Shown here: positions 53,517 to 62,720 of the stretch, in pieces | Numbering within the stretch: position 1 is the first letter of the stretch | Layout of the letters: every line of letters begins with the position of its first letter | Source of the DNA: an uncultured Collinsella sp. | GTDB taxonomy: Bacteria > Actinomycetota > Coriobacteriia > Coriobacteriales > Coriobacteriaceae | Length of the DNA: 64,000 nucleotides | Direction: 5' to 3' | Assembly (NCBI GenBank): GCA_947642445.1 | Contig: CANRSF010000002.1 | Span: 89,609 to 153,608 of the forward strand | Notes under the pieces: generated by a model | The model's input: only the letters and a program-made list of their open reading frames with translations | The model's database searches: none | Told to the model about the DNA's origin: nothing | Translations under genes and position numbers: made by a program

Positions 53517-54503
53517 TTACGCCTTCTTGATCACGTACGCCAATCCAATATCGCAGGCGCAACGCACAATTGACGCGAAGAGCCACGATGCTGGCAGCGT
53601 CATAAGCAGAGGCATGGTCTGCCAAGGAATAAACCAATCGACCGCGTGGATTGCAAAGATGGCAAGACTGGCCTGTCCGCAGAACACGAGAGCTTGTTCA
53701 AAGGACCCCAAAACCGGCACGTCTTTCAACTTCTCCAGCGCCATGGAAACCCAGCACACGCAGTAGCTGCCGGCAAGAGCGGCAACTGTCGCAACCACAA
53801 ACCCATCCACGCGGCGGCTCGAAAGCTCAAGCCCACTCAGCGCGGCAAGGACAAGCCAAGCGACACCGGCTCCAATAAACAGCAGGGACTTGTTCACGCT
53901 CGGCTCCAGCCCCCTTTGGCGCGCCGTATAGCCAACCCACATCAGCAGCAAAATATAGCAGCTCAGATCCAAATCGAGCGGCAGGTAAACACCCATTAAT
54001 CGAGACACGCTCAATCCGCAAAAGGCAATCGCGGCACAGACAACGCCCCGCCAAACAACCCCAATTCCGCGGCGATCAAACAGCCGCACGAGCACATTAA
54101 ACAACAGGCGCGACGTAAACAGCGCCGCCAAAAACCATGCCATGCCAACGGCGGCAACGCCAAGCCCAGGCACATTAACGCCCGAGGCAAACACAAGCGT
54201 CTTAAGCCCCGCAACCAGCGTACCGCTCGTCAAAGGAGCGCCGCTCATCAAGAACGTCGGCACCTGCCACGCCAGTGCAAGAACCACATACGGCACCAGC
54301 AGGCGCGACACCGAACCACTAAGCAGCTCGCGCCACGGCTTCGGCCTAAACGTATACCCGGCAAGAATAAAGAACACCGGCATGTGAAACGAGAAGATCG
54401 CGTGCCGCAAGGGAGAGGGATTTGGGACGGTGTGCCCCACAATGACCAGAATCATTGCAATTCCCTTTGCAATATCGATCCAGTCGAGCCTTTTGCTTCC
54501 CAT
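53517..54503 (-). CDS. Acyltransferase 3 family membrane protein
   Basis: A polytopic acyltransferase (328 residues, about ten hydrophobic segments) that probably adds acetyl or similar groups to a cell surface polysaccharide. N-terminal signature: RLDWIDIAKGIAMILVIVGHT (catalytic His) and FSFHMPVFFILAGYTFRPK. I start at the ATG at 54503 behind GAAGGG; a reading from 54530 would include the Shine-Dalgarno. It lies just downstream of the tRNA-Arg(TCT) terminator. Substrate unknown. Confidence 0.88.
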   Translation of the reverse strand: MGSKRLDWIDIAKGIAMILVIVGHTVPNPSPLRHAIFSFHMPVFFILAGYTFRPKPWRELLSGSVSRLLVPYVVLALAWQVPTFLMSGAPLTSGTLVAGLKTLVFASGVNVPGLGVAAVGMAWFLAALFTSRLLFNVLVRLFDRRGIGVVWRGVVCAAIAFCGLSVSRLMGVYLPLDLDLSCYILLLMWVGYTARQRGLEPSVNKSLLFIGAGVAWLVLAALSGLELSSRRVDGFVVATVAALAGSYCVCWVSMALEKLKDVPVLGSFEQALVFCGQASLAIFAIHAVDWFIPWQTMPLLMTLPASWLFASIVRCACDIGLAYVIKKA

Positions 54504-54536
54504 TGCGAACCCTTCAAAACTGCAGCACACAAGATG

Positions 54537-54568
54537 AAAAAACCCAGACCACCAAGCGGTCCGGGCTT
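54537..54568 (-). terminator. Intrinsic terminator after tRNA-Arg(TCT)
   Basis: On the minus strand AAGCCCGGACC pairs with GGTCTGGGTT (G-U pairs) around GCTTGGT-type loop, followed by six T residues. It lies between the tRNA and the acyltransferase gene. Confidence 0.8.
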
Positions 54569-54577
54569 AATAAACGA

Positions 54578-54654
54578 TGGTGCTCCATGGCGGATTCGAA
54601 CCGTCGACCTTGGGATTAGAAGTCCCCTGCTCTATCCAACTGAGCTAATGGAGC
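54578..54654 (-). tRNA. tRNA-Arg (anticodon TCT)
   Basis: A 77-base cloverleaf with encoded CCA. Acceptor GCTCCAT / ATGGAGC, D arm GCTCAGTTGGATAGAGC, anticodon loop CTTCTAA (TCT), T loop TTCGAAT. The T stem has one A-C mismatch and the anticodon stem a terminal G-A, both tolerable. A TATAAT at 54701-54706 (minus strand) could be its -10. It reads AGA codons, rare in this GC-rich genome. Confidence 0.93.
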
Positions 54655-54708
54655 AAATAACCGCACGCCCAAGCAAGCGCAAACCTGTCAGGCGCAAGTA
54701 ATTATAAC

Positions 54709-55476
54709 CTAGTTGAACTGCTCGCGGTACGCCTTGCAGACCTCATCGACCGGGCCGTCCATGCGAAGGTCACCCTTCTCAATCCAAACGGCACGCTGGC
54801 AGATGCGTTCAACCTGCTCCATGGAGTGCGAAACGAACAGAACCGTCACGTCGCCGCTCTGGATAAAGTGCTGGATGCGGGCCTCGCACTTCTGCTGGAA
54901 GAACACATCACCGACGGACAGCGTCTCGTCAACGATCAGAATATCGGGCTCGGTAATCGTCGCGATTGCAAAGGCGATACGCGCCACCATGCCCGAGGAG
55001 AAGTTCTTAAGCGGCATATCGACAAAGTTCTGCAGCTCAGCGAACTCGATAATGCCGTCAAAGTTGGCGTCGATGAACTCCTTGGTATAGCCGAGCAGGG
55101 CACCGTTCAGATAGATGTTCTCGCGGGCGGTCAGCTCGGGGTCAAAGCCGGCACCAAGCTCAATCAGAGGCGCAATATTACCGTGCACCTTAACGCTGCC
55201 CTCGCTAGGCTCAAGCACGCCAGCGATAATCTTGAGCATCGTAGACTTGCCGGAGCCATTGGTGCCGACCAGACCCACGACCTCGCCACGATGAATATCA
55301 AACGAGATATGCTTGAGCGCCCTAAACTCCTCAAAGAACAGCTCGTGCTTGGCAAGCTTGATGAAGTACTCCTTGAGGTTGGTCAGCGACTCGGACGCCA
55401 TGTTAAAGATCATGGTGACGTCGTCGACCTCGACAGCCAGAGGCTGCTCGCTGTAATCAACAACAGATTCAGTCAT
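54709..55476 (-). CDS. Polysaccharide ABC exporter, ATP-binding subunit (TagH/Wzt type)
   Basis: Powers export of undecaprenyl-linked polysaccharide or teichoic acid. Walker A GLVGTNGSGKSTMLK, Q-loop region, signature FSSGMVARIAFAIA, Walker B ILIVDETLSVGD, and the H-loop FVSHSMEQ are all present. The N-terminal part LTNLKEYFIKLAKHELFFEEFRALKHISF is typical of RfbB/TagH ATPases. 255 residues, without the C-terminal sugar-binding extension of some Wzt. The ATG at 55476 follows AGGAG. Partner permease is 11 bases upstream. Confidence 0.94.
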   Translation of the reverse strand: MTESVVDYSEQPLAVEVDDVTMIFNMASESLTNLKEYFIKLAKHELFFEEFRALKHISFDIHRGEVVGLVGTNGSGKSTMLKIIAGVLEPSEGSVKVHGNIAPLIELGAGFDPELTARENIYLNGALLGYTKEFIDANFDGIIEFAELQNFVDMPLKNFSSGMVARIAFAIATITEPDILIVDETLSVGDVFFQQKCEARIQHFIQSGDVTVLFVSHSMEQVERICQRAVWIEKGDLRMDGPVDEVCKAYREQFN

Positions 55477-55487
55477 CACAGCACTCC

Positions 55488-56333
55488 TTAGATGTAGAGG
55501 ATAAACTTGCGCTCGGACTTATGGAACACGGTGTAGCCAATGACAAGCGCAAGGACCGCCCAAGCGACGCACATACCAAACGTCAAAAGCGAGGGCGTGG
55601 TCTGGAACAAGAAGATATCGCGCATAAACTGCAGGTAGTTATACATGGGGTTCGCATACATCAAGATACGCACGAGATGCGGCATTTGCGCAATATAGTC
55701 AGTCGTCCAGAAGATGGGCGTAATATAAGTCCACGCCGTAATGACGACGCTCCACAGATGCATAACGTCGCGGAAAAAGACCGTAAGGGCAGAGAGCATC
55801 ATGCCCAGGCCCATGCAGAAGCACATAAGCAGCAGCAGGCAAACCGGCAGCAGAATCAAATGCCAAGAAGGCATAACGCGGAACCACAGCATAACGATGG
55901 CGACGGCGACCAGCGAGAAGGTAAAGTTGACCAGCGAGAAGAGCACCTTCTGCACCGGGAAGACCCAGCGGTGCACCTTAACCTTCTTGAGCAGAGGGGC
56001 AGCACCCACGATCGACGTCAGGGCCTGGTTCGTAGACTCGGACATGACGGCAAAGGTAACGTTACCCACGATCAAGTACAGCGGGTACATCTCGGGCGTC
56101 ATTGAGCCATTGCGGCCCTGGCCAAAAATCGTCGAGAACACGATGGCCATGACGATCATCATCAGCAGCGGGTTGAGCACCGACCATGCGACGCCCAGAA
56201 CGCTACGGCGATACTTGATCTTAAAATCCTTGGTAACCAGCTGACGAAGGATAAACGCGTCCTTCTCAAATTCGTTCTTAGCAAACGTCGCAGGCAGACT
56301 GCGAGCTTCTTGTTGCTTTGTCTGATCCGACAC
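55488..56333 (-). CDS. Polysaccharide ABC exporter, permease (TagG/Wzm type)
   Basis: An ABC-2 type permease (281 residues) with six hydrophobic segments; DFKIKYRRSVLGVAWSVLNPLLMM is the family signature before the first helix, and GLGMMLSALTVFFRDVMHL is typical. I start at GTG 56333 behind AAAGGAG; an ATG at 56366 would place the Shine-Dalgarno within the gene. Together with the next gene it forms a two-component exporter for the polysaccharide that the neighbouring transferases build. Confidence 0.93.
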   Translation of the reverse strand: MSDQTKQQEARSLPATFAKNEFEKDAFILRQLVTKDFKIKYRRSVLGVAWSVLNPLLMMIVMAIVFSTIFGQGRNGSMTPEMYPLYLIVGNVTFAVMSESTNQALTSIVGAAPLLKKVKVHRWVFPVQKVLFSLVNFTFSLVAVAIVMLWFRVMPSWHLILLPVCLLLLMCFCMGLGMMLSALTVFFRDVMHLWSVVITAWTYITPIFWTTDYIAQMPHLVRILMYANPMYNYLQFMRDIFLFQTTPSLLTFGMCVAWAVLALVIGYTVFHKSERKFILYI

Positions 56334-56422
56334 GGATGCAACTCCTTTACTCGTAATCGTTGACAAACGAACAGTATAGACCCGCCCTCAACGCCATAAG
56401 GCGGCGTTGCGAAACTGGAAAA

Positions 56423-58301
56423 CTATCCCACAACATCGTTTTCGGAACGTCTTCCATCAGACAGCATGCCGCGAGCGACCACCACAATCACAACAGGGAG
56501 ACCAAATTGAGCAGCCACGATATAACGAGGCCAATACCAAATAGGACTGGCAATAAAGAGCGTTCCGTACAACAACAAAAAGGGCAAAAGCGGCAAAACA
56601 AGTCTTGCGCGACCACATGACACCAACAGTGCTGCCGAAAACATGAGCAACCAAAAGACAACGGCGCCAGAAATAGACCAAGCGCTCAGTCCAATCGCCA
56701 CATCAACATCATCGCCGAGGGGCACAAGCAAGTTGCGAAATGTAACTCCCGTAGAAGCCTTTGCGTCGGCCACAAGGTTATACGGAACACCCATGAGAAA
56801 GTTTTCGGGAAGGCCGTCGGCACCCATTACGTTTGGGGCCCAAAAACCAAACGTCTGCAGCTCCCACGCCTCAAAGTATATCGATGGGTTACGCGAAAGC
56901 ATCGAGGCCCAATGAGCCCAGAATCCATCCTTTAAATGGTCCGAATTAAAGTCATCGTTCCATTTAAGCGGATCGATAATACTGGGGTGGTAAACCTCTT
57001 TGTAACGATCAAGCGGAAGCAGCTCGTTCATATAAGAACGGTCGGACTCGGACATATCGCCATCGAGCGCGGCAACGCGAGCCATCTGAGCAAGCGGAAT
57101 ACCCACTGACTCAACATCCTCCGATGGAACAACGCCCATAGCCGAGTACACGGGCCCCGTAATAACCAAGCATGTGACAAGCGCAAATCCAAGAGATACG
57201 GCCAAACGAGAGGCAGACTTCATCGGGGCAATGCAGCCGAGTCGGTCCAAAGCTACAGCTATCGCAAGCACCACGAATAGCGCAGCGCAAATATACAAAC
57301 CGTTATTCCGTAGAAGCATAACGCCCAACGCTAGGGCACCAAAAACGAGCAAACGCAACGCGCTCGACCGGGAATCCTTTCCCGTGACGGCATCGGCAAG
57401 CATGGTCACCATCAAGACAAGACAGCAGGAAAACAACGGGTCTTTCCAAAGCGCCACAGAATAAAGAGCGCGATACCGTGACAAGCCAAAATAGACTACG
57501 AGCAGCCAAGACCAGCGAGAGGAGACCCCCAAGCGGGAAGTCACCCAAATTGAAAGATAGCCAAACGTGCTGGCAACACAGGCCATCTGAAGCACCGTTA
57601 GCAAGGCAACGCCCACCGAAGGGCTCATCCCCATGAGGCCTGCAATTTTGATACAAGCAGCCATCATCATGGTGAATGCAACCGGATGATGGTTGCTCAA
57701 TGGGTTCCACCCCATAATCTGAGCGAACGACGAGAAGGTATCCCCAAAAAAACAGGCCGGGACAATACCTCAGGAAGAACGGGAGATACAAAAGAAATAT
57801 CACTAGAGCACGGACCGCAACAGATAGGAGTCGAATGGACGAGTCACCATCATTAGTCCGCAGCGAGTCATTGCAGAAAACACAGCAGCGGCAACGACAA
57901 GACAGCTGAACAAGCACCGACAAGACCCAAAAGACCAGCGCCGACATCACCCAAAAAGCAACAGAATCAATCGCGGAATATGGCTCAATATAGTTCTCGT
58001 AAATCCCGCCGGCAATCACCGGTTCAGTCACACGAATATGCGCTCCCAGCACAAGAACAAACGAAAATACAAGGGAAATCACTAAGCAGCAAGCTCTACC
58101 AAAAACCGACGGAAATGCAAAATCCCTGCACGCAAACTTATTGAAATTAACCAATGATGCGATTATCGCAACACATGCCAAGACAGATGGAAACAGGTCG
58201 AAGGAACCACTACAATACGTCACCGTAGCGATGCTTGCTGCAAACAGCAAAACAGCACGTGTCACATCTAATAACCTGAACTCTCGAATCAATGCGCCCA
58301 T
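56423..58301 (-). pseudogene. DUF6020-like multi-membrane glycosyltransferase, split by a frameshift
   Basis: Two adjacent frames encode one protein. The first (58301 to about 57753) has hydrophobic segments and ends in YLPFFLRYCPGLFF; the second (to 56423, about 440 residues) continues with GDTFSSFAQIMGWNPLSNHHPVAFT, then LWKDPLF and about eight membrane segments. The join lies in a run of seven T (minus strand; A7 at 57746-57752): with six, PGLFF is followed by GDTFSS as expected for the family; with seven, the frame shifts and soon ends in unrelated sequence. No stop codon is present directly at the run; the first frame continues to about 57303 with atypical sequence. It may be phase-variable, a pseudogene or an assembly error. 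The gene is less GC-rich than its neighbours. The 5' end is uncertain (58301 or 58310). Confidence 0.75.
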
Positions 58302-58350
58302 CCTAACCACGAAACAAACGATTCGATTGTACGCGACCAAAGGAACCTTC

Positions 58351-59313
58351 ATGGCCGAGCAAACGATTGCCGTTATTATCCCCTGTTACAACGAGGCAGT
58401 CACCATCGGAAAGGTCATCGACGACTTTCACCGCGAGCTTCCGCAAGCGACGGTCTATGTCTATGACAACAACTCATCGGACGATACCTCACGCATCGCC
58501 GCCGAGCACGGCGCCACGGTCCGCTTTGAGCCCCGCCAGGGAAAGGGCAACGTGTGCCGCCAGATGTTTCGCGACATCGACGCCGATTGTTACCTGATGG
58601 TCGACGGCGATGACACCTACCCCGCCGAGGCGGCGAAGGCCCTCTGTGAGCCCATCCTTAACGGCACGGCCGACATGACCGTAGGCGACCGCCTTTCCAA
58701 CGGCACCTATGCCGAGGAAAACAAGCGCGCCTTCCACGGCTTTGGCAACAATCTAGTTCGTGCCATGATCAAGTGGATCTATGGCTACAGCTTCGATGAC
58801 GTTATGACGGGCTATCGCGCAATGAGCCGCCCCTTTGTCAAAACGTTCCCCGTGCTTTCCGAGGGTTTTCAGATCGAAACCGAACTCTCCATCCATGCCG
58901 TCGATCACCGCTGGCGCATCAAAGACGTGCCCATTGAGTACCGCGATCGCCCCGAAGGATCCGAGTCTAAGCTCAATACCGTCAGTGACGGCATCAAGGT
59001 CGTCGCCATGATCGGTACGCTGTTCAAGGACTACCGTCCGCTCAAATTCTTCAGCCTGGCCGCGCTTCTGTTTGCGATTATCGGCCTCGCCCTGGGCATC
59101 CCCATCGTCGTCGAATATTTCCAGACCGGTCTCGTCCCCCGCTTCCCCACCGCAATGCTCGCCGCATCTTTCATGTTCCTTTGTGGCCTGAGTCTCGCGA
59201 CGGGGCTTATCCTTGATTCCGTTGCAAAGGTTGAGCGTAAACAGTGGGAGGTCAACGTGTATAACACATATGGCCGCAGCATTCCCTCCAGCGCAAATAA
59301 AAGCGAGAGGTAA
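58351..59313 (+). CDS. GT2 glycosyltransferase with C-terminal membrane segments
   Basis: A 320-residue family 2 transferase. VIIPCYNEAVTIGKVIDDF, YDNNSSDDTS, VDGDDTYPAEA (DxD-type metal site) and MTGYRAMSRPF are visible; two hydrophobic segments at about 250-300 anchor it. It probably transfers a sugar to a polyprenyl phosphate, similar to DPM1/GtrB-like enzymes. AAAGGAAC precedes the ATG at 58351; a longer frame from 58141 is not needed. It is divergent from the frameshifted gene with only about 50 bases between the starts and is the first gene of a plus-strand trio. Confidence 0.9.
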   Translation: MAEQTIAVIIPCYNEAVTIGKVIDDFHRELPQATVYVYDNNSSDDTSRIAAEHGATVRFEPRQGKGNVCRQMFRDIDADCYLMVDGDDTYPAEAAKALCEPILNGTADMTVGDRLSNGTYAEENKRAFHGFGNNLVRAMIKWIYGYSFDDVMTGYRAMSRPFVKTFPVLSEGFQIETELSIHAVDHRWRIKDVPIEYRDRPEGSESKLNTVSDGIKVVAMIGTLFKDYRPLKFFSLAALLFAIIGLALGIPIVVEYFQTGLVPRFPTAMLAASFMFLCGLSLATGLILDSVAKVERKQWEVNVYNTYGRSIPSSANKSER

Positions 59314-59319
59314 ACCACC

Positions 59320-60288
59320 ATGCCACTCATTTCCATCGTCGTGCCATGTTACAACGAGCAGGAATCGCTTCCGATCTTTCTCAAAGAGCTCGATGGCGTC
59401 GTTCGCATCATGACCCAACAAGACCCCGGCATCTCCTTTGAGGCCGTTCTCATCGACGATGGCTCGGCAGACAAAACGCTTGCCGTCATGAAAGCAGAAG
59501 CCGCGGCGGCGCATCCATACGCCATCCACTGGCACTCTTTCTCGCGGAACTTTGGCAAGGAGGCGGCACTATTCGCCGGACTCCAGCACGCAAAGGGCGA
59601 CTATGTCGCCACCATGGATGCCGACATGCAGGACCCGCCCTCGCTCCTGCCGCAGATGTACGAGATCTTGCAGACCGAAAACTACGATAACGTCGCCACA
59701 CGCAGGACCACCCGCGAAGGCGAGCCTCCCATCAGGTCGTTCTGTGCCCGCATGTTCTACAAGATCATCAACCGCATTTCCAAGGCCGACATCGTCGACG
59801 GAGCACGCGATTTTAGGCTCATGAAGCGACCTATGGTCAACGCCATCATCTCCATGGGCGAATACAACCGATTCTCCAAGGGCATTTACGGCTGGGTCGG
59901 CTTCAAGACCAAATGGCTCCCCTACGTAAACGTCAACCGCGTGGCCGGTGAGACTAAATGGAGCTTTTGGTCGCTGCTCCTCTATTCCATCGACGGCATC
60001 GTCGCGTTTTCCACGGCGCCGCTCTCCCTCGCCGCCCTCACGGGTATCGTTTTCTGTCTCATCGCCATCCTGGGATTTATCGTCATCCTAGTCAAAACGC
60101 TTGTTTGGGGTGACCCCGTCGGCGGATGGCCGTCCCTCGCCTGCCTCATAACGCTGTTTGGCGGCATGCAGCTTCTGTGCTTAGGAATCATCGGTGAGTA
60201 CTTGGCAAAAGCCTACTTGGAGGCCAAACGCCGCCCCATCTATATCATCCGAGAGTCCAACGAGGAATCTGATGACACGGCCCAATAA
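59320..60288 (+). CDS. GT2 glycosyltransferase, GtrB/bactoprenol glucosyltransferase type
   Basis: 322 residues. VVPCYNEQESLPIFLKEL, LIDDGSADKT, SRNFGKEAALFAGLQHA, TMDADMQDPP and DFRLMKRPMV are typical of polyprenyl-phosphate glucosyl transferases; two C-terminal membrane helices (about 232-300) follow KWSFWSLLLYS. It should make undecaprenyl-phosphate-glucose (or another sugar) as donor for a GT-C transferase such as the next gene. GAGAGG precedes the ATG, 6 bases after the previous gene. Confidence 0.93.
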   Translation: MPLISIVVPCYNEQESLPIFLKELDGVVRIMTQQDPGISFEAVLIDDGSADKTLAVMKAEAAAAHPYAIHWHSFSRNFGKEAALFAGLQHAKGDYVATMDADMQDPPSLLPQMYEILQTENYDNVATRRTTREGEPPIRSFCARMFYKIINRISKADIVDGARDFRLMKRPMVNAIISMGEYNRFSKGIYGWVGFKTKWLPYVNVNRVAGETKWSFWSLLLYSIDGIVAFSTAPLSLAALTGIVFCLIAILGFIVILVKTLVWGDPVGGWPSLACLITLFGGMQLLCLGIIGEYLAKAYLEAKRRPIYIIRESNEESDDTAQ

Positions 60289-62683
60289 CAGCATGCTCAA
60301 GAATGTGGCGTTCTACGCCGCCTGCTTCACGTTTTCCGTCGCACTCTTTGTCGCACTTGCAGCGGCGGGGCATGTCTACCCCTTTGGCGACAACTCGTTT
60401 CTCACCAACGATCTCAAATACCAATACATCGACTTCTTTGCGTGGTTTCGCCGCGTCCTTTTAGGCGAGGCAAACCTTCGTTATTCCTTCTCGCAGGGAC
60501 TCGGCATGAACACATGGGGGCTCTATAGCTACTACCTCGCCAGCCCCTTCAACCTGCTCTGCGTGCTGTTTCCCGCAGACAAGCTGACGCTCTTCGTATT
60601 TGCCATAACCGCGCTCAAACTGGGCTGCATCCACATCAGCAGCGCTTGGTATGTGCAAAAGCGCTTTAACCTGTCCAAGCCCGCAGCATTCCTGCTTTCC
60701 CTCTCGTTCACGTTTTGCAGCTGGACCATCAGCAACCTGCGCAACCCACTCTGGATCGATTGCCTCATCCTGCTGCCCATCTGCGCCTACGGATGCCACG
60801 AGCTCATTCGCAAGCAGCGTATGATCCGACTCGTCATCGCAACGGCGCTCAATGTCATGTTCTGCTGGTATACGGCCTACATCAGCATCCTGTTCCTCTG
60901 CATCTTCGTATTGGTCGAATTTGTCGATTATGTTGCAGAAAAAGGATTTAGCTGGAAGCTCATGCTCGATCGGGCCCTGCGGTTCGCCGGGGCTATCGCG
61001 CTTGGATTGCTTCTGTCCGCCTGGACCTTTTTGCCGACCATCCTTGCCATGTCCAAGGGCGGACCCGTTCTGGCACTCGGCCCCCTACTTAAAACCAGCC
61101 TCAAGTCGCTCATCAGGAGCTTTCTTCCCTGCATGTGGGTAAACAACGAAAGCACACCGCAGTTCTATTGCGGCATCATCATGATGCTGCTCGCGGTGAG
61201 CCTACTGGTTAACCGCACGGTTTCAATCAAGACGCGCATTGCAACACTCGTCGTCACGATAATCCTGGTCGCCAGCTCCGTTTTGAGCCCGCTCGAGTAC
61301 ATCTGGTGCGGCATGCGCGTTCCCAATGGCTTCTACTCGCGCACGGCTTTTTTGCTGAGCTTCTTTGCGCTGTGGGCCGCAGGATACGCGCTGCAGAAAC
61401 TCCAAGAGCGGCCAACATTACGTCGAGCCCATCGTCCGGCCATCATCATGCCACTCCTGGCACTCACGGCAATTGAACTATTTGCCAACGCCCATGTTAT
61501 GTGGAACCAGCTGTACACAGGCTATTCCGAGGAAGCCAACAGCGCCTATATCGCCACCGCAACCGACACGATCACGGCTATTCAAGACCAGACTTCGGCG
61601 TCGTTCTACCGCATTGACCGTACGACCACGCGTGTCGATAGCGCCGCCCTCAACGAAGGCTTGACGCTTGGATACAACCAGCTGTCCTCGTATTCGTCCG
61701 CCAACAACCCGCAGGCCATCGCACTGCTCAACTCCCTTGGATACAGCAGTGTCGGCGAATTCTCGACCCGTTATGCTGAGCCCATTCTCGCCGTCGATGC
61801 CCTACTGGGAGTCAAGTATGCCATTCCTGAAAACGTGCCTGCGGGATACGTTTTATCCAAGACGAATCAGGCCGACCCCACAAGCGCGGTGTACGAGAAC
61901 CCCTATGCGCTCAGCATTGGCGTCGCAGCCTCAAGCGATATCCAAAACAGCACGCTGAAGAGCGAGAACCCCTTCGAAAAGCAGAACGACCTCTACAGCA
62001 AAATCCTAGGCCGCGAGGTCGAGCTCTATACCAAGATCGAGGCCACGAGCACGGAGAATAGCGATAGCTTAAAGCAATGGAGCGTTACTCTTCCGGCAAG
62101 CTCCATCGGGTATCTCTACATCAACAAAGATGCGACCGCCGGCAGTTATTGGCCCGTCACCCTTACCATCGACCAGCGAACGATCGAAAACGAGGCCTGG
62201 AGATTCGACAATAATATCCGCCAGATTGCGGATGCATCGGACGCCCCGAGCCAGCATACGGTGTCAATCGGAGTCGCAGAGGGCTATACAGACATGCCCC
62301 AAGACAATGAGCCGGTCTTTTACGCCCTCAATCTGGACGTTTTCGAGCAGATTATTAACGAGCTTAAAACGAGTGTATTTGTTCCGACGGTTTTTGGGGA
62401 CGGAAGGATCGAAGGTGAGTATACCGCCAAGGATGACGGCAACCTGCTGCTGAGCGTTCCGTACGATGAGGGCTGGAACGTAACGGTAAACGGAACCGCC
62501 GCAGAATTAACTCCCGCCGCCGATAAGGGTTTGTCATGCTTGAGCGTGCAGAAAGGCACGAATAAGATCGTAATGAGCTATAGGACCCCGGGCGCATTTG
62601 CGGGGCTTGCGGTGAGTTTGGCGAGCGCCGTTACCCTTGTTACAGCGGAGCTATTCGCCAGACACAAGAAAAGCCGCCGTTAA
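60272..62683 (+). CDS. YfhO family membrane protein (GT-C type)
   Basis: 803 residues with about a dozen membrane segments followed by a C-terminal outer domain of about 300 residues. YPFGDNSFLTNDLKYQYIDFFAWFR and FSQGLGMNTWGLYSYYLASPFNLL are the YfhO signature (Asp pair of GT-C enzymes). In Firmicutes YfhO is linked to glycosylation of lipoteichoic acid, using the polyprenyl sugar made by a GtrB-like enzyme, which fits the previous gene. The ATG at 60272 overlaps the end of that gene by 17 bases behind GAGGAAT. The stop codon is in the loop of the terminator. Confidence 0.92.
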   Translation: MTRPNNSMLKNVAFYAACFTFSVALFVALAAAGHVYPFGDNSFLTNDLKYQYIDFFAWFRRVLLGEANLRYSFSQGLGMNTWGLYSYYLASPFNLLCVLFPADKLTLFVFAITALKLGCIHISSAWYVQKRFNLSKPAAFLLSLSFTFCSWTISNLRNPLWIDCLILLPICAYGCHELIRKQRMIRLVIATALNVMFCWYTAYISILFLCIFVLVEFVDYVAEKGFSWKLMLDRALRFAGAIALGLLLSAWTFLPTILAMSKGGPVLALGPLLKTSLKSLIRSFLPCMWVNNESTPQFYCGIIMMLLAVSLLVNRTVSIKTRIATLVVTIILVASSVLSPLEYIWCGMRVPNGFYSRTAFLLSFFALWAAGYALQKLQERPTLRRAHRPAIIMPLLALTAIELFANAHVMWNQLYTGYSEEANSAYIATATDTITAIQDQTSASFYRIDRTTTRVDSAALNEGLTLGYNQLSSYSSANNPQAIALLNSLGYSSVGEFSTRYAEPILAVDALLGVKYAIPENVPAGYVLSKTNQADPTSAVYENPYALSIGVAASSDIQNSTLKSENPFEKQNDLYSKILGREVELYTKIEATSTENSDSLKQWSVTLPASSIGYLYINKDATAGSYWPVTLTIDQRTIENEAWRFDNNIRQIADASDAPSQHTVSIGVAEGYTDMPQDNEPVFYALNLDVFEQIINELKTSVFVPTVFGDGRIEGEYTAKDDGNLLLSVPYDEGWNVTVNGTAAELTPAADKGLSCLSVQKGTNKIVMSYRTPGAFAGLAVSLASAVTLVTAELFARHKKSRR

Positions 62684-62698
62684 CGAACGGCGGCTTTT
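62669..62698. terminator. Bidirectional terminator between yfhO and the rml fusion
   Basis: AAAAGCCGCCGTT / AACGGCGGCTTTT: a 13-bp stem with A run before and T run after, so it can work on both strands for the convergent genes. The yfhO TAA lies in it. Confidence 0.92.
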
Positions 62699-62720
62699 AC
62701 TCTCGCAAATTAAATAGAGA

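Noticed and set aside
58141..58350. Longer start for the first GT2 gene
   Set aside because: The catalytic fold starts at 58351 with a good Shine-Dalgarno; the extension is antisense to the frameshifted gene.
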